Assembly (NCBI RefSeq): GCF_023284065.1
Contig: NZ_JAKIKP010000003.1
Span: forward strand, 372,001 to 436,000
Source of the DNA: Shewanella gaetbuli
GTDB taxonomy: Bacteria; Pseudomonadota; Gammaproteobacteria; Enterobacterales; Shewanellaceae
Direction of reading: 5' to 3'
Length of the DNA stretch: 64,000 nucleotides
Part shown: positions 8,442-17,248 of the stretch, one piece after another
How the letters are laid out: each line of letters begins with the position of its first letter
Numbering within the stretch: position 1 is the first letter of the stretch
Translations under genes and position numbers: made by a program
Notes under the pieces: model-generated
What the model was told of the DNA's origin: nothing
Databases searched by the model: none
What the model saw: only the letters and a program-made list of their open reading frames with translations

Positions 8442-11330
8442 ATGACCAAGCAGACCCTTACACAATTAGAACAGCACGAACTATTTCTAACGCGCCATAT
8501 CGGCCCAAATGAAGTACAGCAGCAAGAAATGTTGAACTTTATCGGTGCAGAGTCGTTAGATGACCTAACGGAACAAACCGTACCAGGAAAAATTCGTTTA
8601 CCTCAAGAGCTTACTATTGGTGATTCTTGCGGTGAAGCTGAAGGTATTCGCTATATTCGTAACATTGCCGACAAAAACAAAGTATTTAAAAGCTATATCG
8701 GTATGGGTTACTACGGCGTTGAAGTGCCTAACGTTATTTTGCGTAATGTGTTCGAAAATCCAGGTTGGTACACGGCTTATACTCCTTACCAGCCAGAAAT
8801 TGCCCAAGGGCGTTTAGAAGCCATTCTTAACTTCCAACAAGTTTCAATGGACTTAACTGGTCTTGACCTTGCTTCAGCGTCATTATTAGACGAAGCCACA
8901 GCTGCGGCAGAAGCCATGGCGTTAGCTAAGCGTGTTTCTAAAGCTAAAAAAGCCAATACTTTCTTCGTAGCAGACGATGTGTTTCCACACACATTAGACG
9001 TTATTAAAACCCGTGCAGAATGCTTTGGTTTTGACATTGTTGTTGGCCCAGCAAATGAAGCGGTTAACTACGAACTATTTGGCGCGTTGTTCCAATACAC
9101 CAACCGCTTTGGTGAAATCAGCGACTACAGCGAGCTATTTGCACAGTTACGTGAAAAGAAAGCTATTGTTACTGTTGCCACTGATATTATGTCGTTAGTG
9201 CTACTTAAGTCTCCGGGCTCTATGGGCGCAGACGTGGTATTTGGTAGCGCCCAGCGTTTTGGTGTACCAATGGGATATGGCGGACCACACGCAGCATTCT
9301 TTGTTGCTAGAGACGAGCACAAGCGTTCAATGCCTGGCCGTATTATTGGTGTATCAAAAGATACCCGTGGTAATGCAGCATTACGTATGGCAATGCAAAC
9401 TCGCGAACAACATATTCGTCGCGAAAAAGCCAACTCAAACATTTGTACCGCGCAAATTTTATTAGCCAACATGGCCTCTTTTTATGCGGTATTCCACGGC
9501 GCTAAAGGCTTAAAAACCATAGCAAGCCGTATTAACCGTTTAACTGATATTTTAGCCACAGGTTTAAAAACCAAAGGGGTTGAGTTAGTTAATAGCACTT
9601 GGTTTGATACCATTTCACTTAAAGGCTTAGATGTTGAAGCGGTAAAAGCGCGTGCATTAGCGGCGCAAATGAACCTACGTTTTGATGCCGACGGCATTGT
9701 GGGTATTAGCCTAGACGAAACCACGACTCGTGAAGATGTTGAAGCTTTATTTAGTGTTGTTTTAGGCGCTGATCATGGCTTAGAAATCAGCCAACTTGAT
9801 GAGGTTATTTTATCGGGTTCGGTTGAATCTATCCCAGCTTCACTGATTCGCCAAGATGCTATTTTGACGCACCCAACGTTCAACCGCTACCAAAGCGAAA
9901 CGGACATGATGCGTTACATCAAGCGTTTAGAAAATAAAGATTTAGCCCTAAACCACTCAATGATCTCGTTAGGTTCATGCACCATGAAGCTAAACGCTGC
10001 TGTGGAAATGCTACCAGTAAGCTGGCCAGAATTTGCAAACATGCACCCATTCTGCCCACTTGACCAAGCAGAAGGTTACACTCAGCTGATTAATGAGTTA
10101 TCTGACTACTTAGTTAACATTACTGGCTACGACGCGGTTTGTATTCAGCCAAACTCAGGCGCACAAGGTGAATATGCTGGTTTATTAGCTATTCAAAAAT
10201 ACCATGAGTCTCGTGGTGAAGCGCATCGTAACATCTGTTTAATTCCACAATCTGCCCACGGTACTAACCCAGCATCAGCACAGTTAGCGGGTATGAAGGT
10301 TGTTGTGACGGCATGTGACAAGCAAGGTAACGTTGACCTAGAAGATTTACGTGCCAAAGCGGCTGAACTAGCCGACAGCTTATCGTGCATTATGATCACC
10401 TACCCATCAACCCACGGTGTTTACGAAGAGTCTATTCGTGAAGTGTGTGAAATTGTGCATCAATACGGCGGCCAAGTTTACTTAGACGGTGCCAACATGA
10501 ATGCCCAAGTAGGCTTAACCTCACCAGGATTTATTGGTGCAGACGTATCGCATCTTAACCTACATAAAACCTTTGCTATTCCACACGGTGGCGGTGGCCC
10601 AGGTATGGGCCCAATTGGTGTTAAATCGCACCTAGCCCCATTTGTAGCTGGTCACGTAGTGGTTAAGCCAGGCCGTGAAAGCGACAACAACGGCGCAGTA
10701 TCTGCTGCACCATACGGCAGTGCAAGTATTCTGCCTATCAGCTGGATGTACATTAAACTGTTAGGCACAAACGGGGTTAAGCAATCAACCCAAACCGCAC
10801 TGTTAAATGCTAACTACGTGATGAAAAAGCTATCAAGCCATTACCCAGTATTGTTTACTGGTCGTAATGACCGCGTAGCCCATGAATGTATTATCGACTT
10901 ACGTCCATTAAAAGAAACCTCAGGCGTAACGGAAATGGACATTGCTAAGCGACTAAACGATTATGGTTTCCACGCGCCAACCATGAGCTTCCCAGTAGCC
11001 GGAACGTTAATGATTGAGCCAACAGAATCAGAATCAAAAGTTGAATTAGATCGCTTCATCGAAGCCATGATCGCCATTCGTGGTGAAATTGCAAAAGTAG
11101 AAGCAGGCGAGTGGCCAGCAGACAACAACCCACTGCACAATGCGCCACACACACTAGCCGATATCATGGACCCAGAATTTGACACTCGCCCATACAGCCG
11201 CGAAGTTGCCGTATTCCCAACCGCAGCAGTAAAAGCGAATAAATTCTGGCCAACGGTAAACCGTATCGACGATGTTTACGGCGATCGTAATTTGATGTGT
11301 TCGTGTGCACCGATTAGTGATTATGAGTAG
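8442..11330 (+). CDS. gcvP: Glycine dehydrogenase (decarboxylating), P protein
   Basis: At 962 residues this is a full-length homodimer-type P protein. It decarboxylates glycine with PLP and loads the aminomethyl group onto GcvH. The PLP lysine is K709 in [15 protein letters not shown], followed by the glycine-rich loop. [11 protein letters not shown] and GAQGEYAGL are also typical. An upstream in-frame ATG at 8325 would add 39 hydrophobic residues unlike the family. The start at 8442 gives the normal [21 protein letters not shown] and has AAGG 7 bases upstream, so I prefer it. A shared terminator ends the gene against the convergent gene at 11477. Confidence 0.95.
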   Translation: MTKQTLTQLEQHELFLTRHIGPNEVQQQEMLNFIGAESLDDLTEQTVPGKIRLPQELTIGDSCGEAEGIRYIRNIADKNKVFKSYIGMGYYGVEVPNVILRNVFENPGWYTAYTPYQPEIAQGRLEAILNFQQVSMDLTGLDLASASLLDEATAAAEAMALAKRVSKAKKANTFFVADDVFPHTLDVIKTRAECFGFDIVVGPANEAVNYELFGALFQYTNRFGEISDYSELFAQLREKKAIVTVATDIMSLVLLKSPGSMGADVVFGSAQRFGVPMGYGGPHAAFFVARDEHKRSMPGRIIGVSKDTRGNAALRMAMQTREQHIRREKANSNICTAQILLANMASFYAVFHGAKGLKTIASRINRLTDILATGLKTKGVELVNSTWFDTISLKGLDVEAVKARALAAQMNLRFDADGIVGISLDETTTREDVEALFSVVLGADHGLEISQLDEVILSGSVESIPASLIRQDAILTHPTFNRYQSETDMMRYIKRLENKDLALNHSMISLGSCTMKLNAAVEMLPVSWPEFANMHPFCPLDQAEGYTQLINELSDYLVNITGYDAVCIQPNSGAQGEYAGLLAIQKYHESRGEAHRNICLIPQSAHGTNPASAQLAGMKVVVTACDKQGNVDLEDLRAKAAELADSLSCIMITYPSTHGVYEESIREVCEIVHQYGGQVYLDGANMNAQVGLTSPGFIGADVSHLNLHKTFAIPHGGGGPGMGPIGVKSHLAPFVAGHVVVKPGRESDNNGAVSAAPYGSASILPISWMYIKLLGTNGVKQSTQTALLNANYVMKKLSSHYPVLFTGRNDRVAHECIIDLRPLKETSGVTEMDIAKRLNDYGFHAPTMSFPVAGTLMIEPTESESKVELDRFIEAMIAIRGEIAKVEAGEWPADNNPLHNAPHTLADIMDPEFDTRPYSREVAVFPTAAVKANKFWPTVNRIDDVYGDRNLMCSCAPISDYE

Positions 11331-11353
11331 GTAGTTGTTTTGTTGGCGATCAA

Positions 11354-11412
11354 CAATTAAGTTTGTGAACGCTGCAATTAAAAATGTGAATGCAATTAAG
11401 ATTGTGAACGCA
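11354..11412. repeat. Three short imperfect tandem repeats after gcvP
   Basis: Three copies of a CAATTAAnnnTGTGAAnGC-like unit begin at about 11354, 11375 and 11393, so the period is 18-21 bases. They lie in the junction between core gcvP and the accessory three-gene cluster. They could be slippage products, a protein-binding array, or a trace of an insertion boundary; the sequence alone does not decide. Confidence 0.55.
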
Positions 11413-11421
11413 TAAATAAGA

Positions 11422-11452
11422 AAAGGCGAACTAGAAATGGTTCGCCTTTTTT
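11422..11452. terminator. Bidirectional terminator between gcvP and the accessory cluster
   Basis: AAAGGCGAAC at 11422-11431 pairs with GTTCGCCTTT at 11440-11449 around an 8-base loop. T-runs lie on both sides when read on either strand, so it can end both gcvP and the convergent large minus-strand gene. Confidence 0.8.
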
Positions 11453-11476
11453 ACATTGAAATACTCATAGAGAGCT

Positions 11477-14400
11477 TCAGTCTTGGTAAACTAAAAAGTT
11501 AAACTCGTGCTGGTCGTATTCTCTATAGCTTGCTTCTGAGCTAAGAACGGTGGCATTGCAGACGTAACATTGTTTTTGCTGTTTATCGACCAAGCTTGAC
11601 CATATCCCAAGCTTTTCCTTGCTGACCGCTGTATAAGTACCACATAGGGACCGAACTCCTTTCGGATGAATTGGTTGCCAGTTGCTGTACCAGAATGATG
11701 AAAATCCAATAGTGGCGCTGCCAATAGTGTAGTAAAACAAGCCATTGTAGGAAGAGCCTGTAATTTTTTTTTCATCAATTGTGCATTTTGGGATGTAGAG
11801 TCCACGCGACTCGAGGTCAGAGTGCCAATGACCATACCTCATAAATGGATACGAAGTGCCGGCCATTGTAGGATTTTCATGTGGCTGACTCGCACCAAGT
11901 TCATATGACAGCTCCTTATCTAGAAGGTTGCCAACAGCAATGCAGTTAGAACGTTCTTTTATATGCATGTCCGGTGTCAACCTTACTTCAGAGTTCACCT
12001 TTACAGCAGTTAAATCAATCCAGGTATTGTCATCAATCTTAATAGGAAATGAAAATGCTAAAAGGTTATGGCTGTCATCTGTGTGAGAGAAGTTGGCTAA
12101 TGCTTCTTTAACATAGTTGCTCAAGTGCTCTTCATTAGGGGAGTTAATGCCATTCCAGACTGGTAACCATTTGGGGTTTTGAGGGCGAAGTGCTAGATAC
12201 GCAGGCTCGATAGGTAATGCTGGAATTGATAAATGTCCCGCGTAAGAATCCGGCATACCGTAAATCTCTTTGGCTAGTCCGATTGTTCTTAAATATGCTG
12301 AACGCCCACGGTGACTTGCCTGCGTATAAAATTGGCCAGTAGACCTTTGACGATCGCTACTAAAAAAATAATCAATATTTGTTGCTTTTGAAGGCTGATA
12401 TTCAAATGTAGTGTTCCATTCAGATTGAAAGTAATCGGTAAAAGGTATACTCGTTCTTTTCTCTTCTTTTTCTAACCATGAATTGTACATTAAAGGTACA
12501 TGATTCCCCTGATAGTATTCGAATCGATTATTATCATGAGTTAAGCTGATAAGCGGTGAAAATGGATAGGTATACTCACCTAAATCTTTTGCTGTAGGTT
12601 CCAGTTCTTCTATTAATAGATCTGAGAGAGAGGACCTTGCTGTAATTAAATGACCTAAATCTTTTGGGCAGACATAGCCCCGATGCTTGGCTGCAAAAAA
12701 TACGCATAGCACTTCTACACATTCTGACTCTTGCTTTCTATTGGCTAAATCTTCTTTCAATAATTCTTCAACTTTAGGGTGCTGTGCAATTAAAAGTATT
12801 GAAAGTTGGTCTATAGACCATAATTTAACAGAAGGTATTGGAAGTTTAAGCCTTGAAATTAACGACTTAACTAATGCTTCATCGAGAGAGTCATCACGAC
12901 GCCAATCCCAGTCTGGTTTAGTCAGCTTAAGATTGCGAACGCTGTCTTCCAAGCTTTCAACCATCGATAATGTCAGTTCAAGAGCCTCATCCTTCCTTCC
13001 ACTCTGGGAAAGTAAAAAGACTAATTTATCATTTGGAATGATTAAGTTACCGAATTTATCATTCCAATTATCCAACTCCGATGTTGTTAGCTTTATAAAC
13101 TCGTCTGTTTTTTTAGGATATTGCTCAGCCACCACTTTAAGTCGGTTGATACTATTTTCCGAACGCTCGTACCAATCAGACCAGCCACCCATGGCTTTGT
13201 GAGCAAAAACTAAAAGGTTAAATGCTTTTTCTTTACCGTTGAATTTTTGTGTACTGTAGAAAAGATGATCTAATAAGTGACGTTTGTCGTTCAAACGGTC
13301 AATAAATGTTGGAATGAGTGGTGTCAACTGCTTTAATAGAGCATCTTCTTGACCATGATCACACCAATACTTGTACCAATTTTTTAAAAAACTACTGGTG
13401 CTAATTTTCCCGTTTAGCGCTAGGGATAGTTCTTCGAATTTTTCTGGTGGAAAATCGGCTGGTTGTAAAGTGATTTTTTCATCAAATTCATCAGCAGTTG
13501 ATTTATCTGTAGTGATTTCTTTAATATCGATTCCAATACAGGTTTCTGTTTCATTAGCAATATGAGTAGCATGTAGATCTCCATTCTCAACGTTTACTTT
13601 TAGCATTTGGTAACAACTAGAGTGCAAGCCAGTGAGAAATAAATGCTTTGTAATCGGTGAAGAAAAGTCACATTTTTCAAGCAGCCTAAGTATTGTCTCT
13701 TCAGCATAATACCATTCGCCATCGCTAAGCTCTTGATCATAAACTGAAGCAGCTGTTTGCGGGTTTAATTTTGCTAATAGTGAAGATATGGAGTGCTTAG
13801 AGTGTCTAGTTTCATCCCCGTCGGTAAACTTGGATATATTGAAAACTATCGGTGATATCCGCTCTAATATTTCCAGAGCAGAATCTGGATCAGCTTCGGA
13901 AAGGTATTCCACAGCTTTTAAAACATCAAATATAGCGGTGTCTTTATGATGCCCGTAACCGAGCACAAAATCCCATGTTTTTCTCATACACCTTTCAAAA
14001 AGGGCTAGATTATCGTGTTGGAATGCTATTTGAGCGAGTTCAAGGTAAGCATTAGAATTCTCAATTGTTTCTTCTAGCTCATTTAACTGTCGAGCCTCGT
14101 CGAGTTCAATGAGCAGTACAACAGCATCATCGTCTAACAGTTTGAGACCTACCTCCTTATACCATAACCGAAGCCAGTCAACTCTGAATACACCAGAGTC
14201 AACAATTTGCTTTAGTTCATCACGCGAAACTTCAGATTTGGTTGTTATCAGGTGACAATCGGCTGCAATTTCAATCCAATCGCGCTTTAAAGCTATATCG
14301 GCTCTTCTTGTCTCCCATTGAACCTCATCTAATATTGGCCACAGCGGAAACATCGCACAAACTACGTCAAAGTTTAATGTATTCCCTGCTAAAAGTTCAT

Positions 14401-17248
14401 TTGCGCTCCAATCTGAAATCTCATTAAGCAATACATAATGATCTGACACATCCGCTCGATCTGATGTTGCACTAACTGGTAACCAAGAGAAGTCGCCTTC
14501 TGCACTTAACCTGGTATAAAGTGAAGAAAAAAACCAGCTATGATAACCGCCAGGTTTTTCAACTTTGAAGACAGTTTCCGACAGGCCATCAAAAAGATGA
14601 GTTTTAATACTGGCAAATTTTTTCTTAGAGAATATATCTAAAAACTGAGATAACGTCTGTGAGGAAAAAGCGCTATATTCTGGCCTACGGGCAATATCTG
14701 CACCCTCTATAATGCTTAATCTAATTGCATCGAGTTCGATTTGACCGATATGATTTGAATTACTTGGTAAACACTGCCAAGCCCTGAAGAGCAGACCCAG
14801 CTCTTTTTTTGTACGGCATGCACGTCTAAAACTAGCCACATATCCATCGGGCCAATTAGAGAAGTTTCCTCCTTCAAAAATCGCATCGTAGTTAAGGCTG
14901 TCAGTTAATACTCCTGCTTTTATCAATACAGCAGCTTCAGCTTCGTTATCTTGAGAGTGTCGAGAAGACAAAAGTTTGGTTTTAGCCCGATATCGATCAA
15001 TAGCCTTCTGCGATAACAACTCTGCTTGATCAACTGCCCCTCTATACCATAATGCAATTGCCAATATGGATAATTTGGTTGGTGAATACTCGTTTTGTCC
15101 TGATATTAATTCATTTATAGATGCCTCATCAGCTAATATAAGGGAAAGCGTACTTAAATTATTGGAATCCCAAGTCTGGAATTCAGGTCCATTTATAAGC
15201 CGGGTTTTTAATGCTCTATGGCTATATGCCTCAGCATATTCAAGTTCTTCAAATGCATATGTTTCAGCTTCAGATAATAGCCTTATGCATGATTTGACTG
15301 GCATGCCAGTAATAAGCTTATCAAGTATCCAGTCCCTTACAACGCCTTCTCGTAATTCGGATGTGCTGCCCATTCGAGCCAAACAGGACCAAAGCCAATT
15401 ATCCTTGAGATGAATAGGTGCGCTTAAGTTTAGCCATTCACACACAGATGGCAGCAAGGCACTTATTCGTTCTTCGTGTTCTTCCTGACTTCTAACAAAC
15501 ACAACCAAGCTTTCATGAAAAGGCCTTACTCCACAAACTCCTTCAGAAAGCATGTGTGCAACGGCATCAACGCTCGGAGCATATTCATGAATATCTTTGA
15601 CAACGCAACCAATCGCCGGTCTGGGCCATGCAAATTGAAATCCACTGCAAAGGTGAAGAACATCCTTTTGTCTATAATTGAGGTTACGCCAGAGCTCGGA
15701 ATAATAAGTAGTAATATTGCCATCGGAGCATGGTGGAAGCTTCTCAATTTGCCAGGAAGAAAGTGCTAATCCATGATGAGACAGATACTCAGATGAGTAG
15801 ATCACATGCAGTGGATAGCCATTTGTAGCCTTTAATAACGCTCCAGCACTTTTCTGAATTTCTTCATCTACATGATCCTCATGACAGTTGGAGAATAATC
15901 GACCAGATTCAATATGAAGTTTTAAATACTCGTATATCGAATTTCCAGACATTTCAGGCAACCAATGCCATTCATTCTTAGGAGAGTGAATAAGCAGTGT
16001 ATGAGGGAGTAATTCATCGTCAACTGGTTGCGTTCCAACAATTATCACTAAGTTTTCTGTTGTAGGTAGCAATTGTCTGAAGGTTTCGTCCAATGGCTTT
16101 TTATTTTTTGCATTGTCTCGCCAAACATGATCCAGCCCATCAATTAATACTAAAAAGGGTTTTCCCCTGTCTTTGTAATAATTTGCGCATGTTACGAGCG
16201 CATCACGCAGGTTTTCAGGATGGGATGTACTTGCATTTGCTTCTTTGTGAAAGCTATTGATTTGATGTAGCAGCGATTCAGCGACGATTCTTGGGCTTAG
16301 TCTGTCTTCTGTTGTATCCCCCAATGATAAGAAATAGTGATGACGTAATAGCGGAATTTCCTGATCTTCCAATTCTTGACACAGAAACGATAGATACGTA
16401 CTTTTTCCAACACCAGGCTTACCCGTTAACGTAATGACTTCGCCGTTTGAGCTGCTAATACGTGCAAGTAGAGCATTGTGAAAATCAGAATCTGGGAGGC
16501 AATAATCCTCAGGCACAGAGAATATTTCAGGTATGGGCTCCGGTCTTTTGGGTGATAAAACTTCTCTAACATGATGAAGATAAATCCAACCATTTTCTGG
16601 AGGATTATTCTGAAACATTGCCCATTCACGTGCTCTTGCGACAAGCCGCTCAACGCCTGTATCGTCGGAAAACTTCAAAAGCTCGGCTCGAACACTACGC
16701 TTTATCGTAAGGTAGTCTCCATCACTATGTTGGACGGTCAACTTCGAAAAAAGAAACATAGCGGCTTCGTGGTTTCCTAATTGTCGGATAACCTCTTGTT
16801 GTGAGTCATCATCAATCTGATGAAATTCTATTTTTGAACCACGCAGGCAAGACTCCATAGATCTATCCGGCCGCTTGTTGGTCAATAGAACTACATCCCC
16901 AAGCTTTTCAGCAGGCACAGCATTAATAGCATCGTAGAGCTTTTTAAGAATGGAACGAGATCTAGCTGTTTTACCTGAGATTTTTAACAACCAATCCCAC
17001 GTAAGGCAGTTTTCATCCTTCTCAGGGGAGGGGGTAAATTTAACTTGCCAAAAATCTTTAATACCATTTGGCCGTTCACAAACAACATCATCTATACCTT
17101 CAGGTGTTTCATTACTGTCATTGTCTGCTTCAAATGCAACTCGACTATATGATGCAGGACTGTGAAGCCAGTTTGCTAGTAGCTTAATACCTTGCAATGT
17201 TTGGTAGTCATATCCGGTATAAATAATCGCCGAATTTTTTACTTTCAT
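11477..17248 (-). CDS. Large STAND/NACHT-type NTPase with N-terminal Cap4-like nuclease domain
   Basis: This 1923-residue protein is the third gene of the accessory operon. The N-terminal 120 residues look like a PD-(D/E)XK nuclease of the Cap4/DUF4297 type: GYDYQTLQGIKLL, then FEAD (Glu about 40), GIDDV (Asp about 53) and FWQVKFT (Gln68-x-Lys70). A P-loop ATPase follows, with Walker A GKPGVGKST at about 276-284 and Walker B FLVLIDGLDH at about 365-374, the hhhhDGLDx form of STAND/NACHT proteins. The remaining roughly 1400 residues are mostly helical and TPR-like, followed by a last block of about 350 residues with more beta character and a CxxC. This architecture resembles Avs antiviral proteins, which sense phage proteins and cleave DNA. 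An upstream ATG at 17302 is possible, but the ATG at 17248 overlaps the preceding stop (ATGA) and directly starts the nuclease domain. Confidence 0.8.
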   Translation of the reverse strand: MKVKNSAIIYTGYDYQTLQGIKLLANWLHSPASYSRVAFEADNDSNETPEGIDDVVCERPNGIKDFWQVKFTPSPEKDENCLTWDWLLKISGKTARSRSILKKLYDAINAVPAEKLGDVVLLTNKRPDRSMESCLRGSKIEFHQIDDDSQQEVIRQLGNHEAAMFLFSKLTVQHSDGDYLTIKRSVRAELLKFSDDTGVERLVARAREWAMFQNNPPENGWIYLHHVREVLSPKRPEPIPEIFSVPEDYCLPDSDFHNALLARISSSNGEVITLTGKPGVGKSTYLSFLCQELEDQEIPLLRHHYFLSLGDTTEDRLSPRIVAESLLHQINSFHKEANASTSHPENLRDALVTCANYYKDRGKPFLVLIDGLDHVWRDNAKNKKPLDETFRQLLPTTENLVIIVGTQPVDDELLPHTLLIHSPKNEWHWLPEMSGNSIYEYLKLHIESGRLFSNCHEDHVDEEIQKSAGALLKATNGYPLHVIYSSEYLSHHGLALSSWQIEKLPPCSDGNITTYYSELWRNLNYRQKDVLHLCSGFQFAWPRPAIGCVVKDIHEYAPSVDAVAHMLSEGVCGVRPFHESLVVFVRSQEEHEERISALLPSVCEWLNLSAPIHLKDNWLWSCLARMGSTSELREGVVRDWILDKLITGMPVKSCIRLLSEAETYAFEELEYAEAYSHRALKTRLINGPEFQTWDSNNLSTLSLILADEASINELISGQNEYSPTKLSILAIALWYRGAVDQAELLSQKAIDRYRAKTKLLSSRHSQDNEAEAAVLIKAGVLTDSLNYDAIFEGGNFSNWPDGYVASFRRACRTKKELGLLFRAWQCLPSNSNHIGQIELDAIRLSIIEGADIARRPEYSAFSSQTLSQFLDIFSKKKFASIKTHLFDGLSETVFKVEKPGGYHSWFFSSLYTRLSAEGDFSWLPVSATSDRADVSDHYVLLNEISDWSANELLAGNTLNFDVVCAMFPLWPILDEVQWETRRADIALKRDWIEIAADCHLITTKSEVSRDELKQIVDSGVFRVDWLRLWYKEVGLKLLDDDAVVLLIELDEARQLNELEETIENSNAYLELAQIAFQHDNLALFERCMRKTWDFVLGYGHHKDTAIFDVLKAVEYLSEADPDSALEILERISPIVFNISKFTDGDETRHSKHSISSLLAKLNPQTAASVYDQELSDGEWYYAEETILRLLEKCDFSSPITKHLFLTGLHSSCYQMLKVNVENGDLHATHIANETETCIGIDIKEITTDKSTADEFDEKITLQPADFPPEKFEELSLALNGKISTSSFLKNWYKYWCDHGQEDALLKQLTPLIPTFIDRLNDKRHLLDHLFYSTQKFNGKEKAFNLLVFAHKAMGGWSDWYERSENSINRLKVVAEQYPKKTDEFIKLTTSELDNWNDKFGNLIIPNDKLVFLLSQSGRKDEALELTLSMVESLEDSVRNLKLTKPDWDWRRDDSLDEALVKSLISRLKLPIPSVKLWSIDQLSILLIAQHPKVEELLKEDLANRKQESECVEVLCVFFAAKHRGYVCPKDLGHLITARSSLSDLLIEELEPTAKDLGEYTYPFSPLISLTHDNNRFEYYQGNHVPLMYNSWLEKEEKRTSIPFTDYFQSEWNTTFEYQPSKATNIDYFFSSDRQRSTGQFYTQASHRGRSAYLRTIGLAKEIYGMPDSYAGHLSIPALPIEPAYLALRPQNPKWLPVWNGINSPNEEHLSNYVKEALANFSHTDDSHNLLAFSFPIKIDDNTWIDLTAVKVNSEVRLTPDMHIKERSNCIAVGNLLDKELSYELGASQPHENPTMAGTSYPFMRYGHWHSDLESRGLYIPKCTIDEKKITGSSYNGLFYYTIGSATIGFSSFWYSNWQPIHPKGVRSLCGTYTAVSKEKLGIWSSLVDKQQKQCYVCNATVLSSEASYREYDQHEFNFLVYQD

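Noticed and set aside
11491..11835. 114-codon minus-strand frame at the start of the accessory cluster
   Set aside because: It overlaps the end of the STAND protein gene in another frame and shows no domain or ribosome-binding site.
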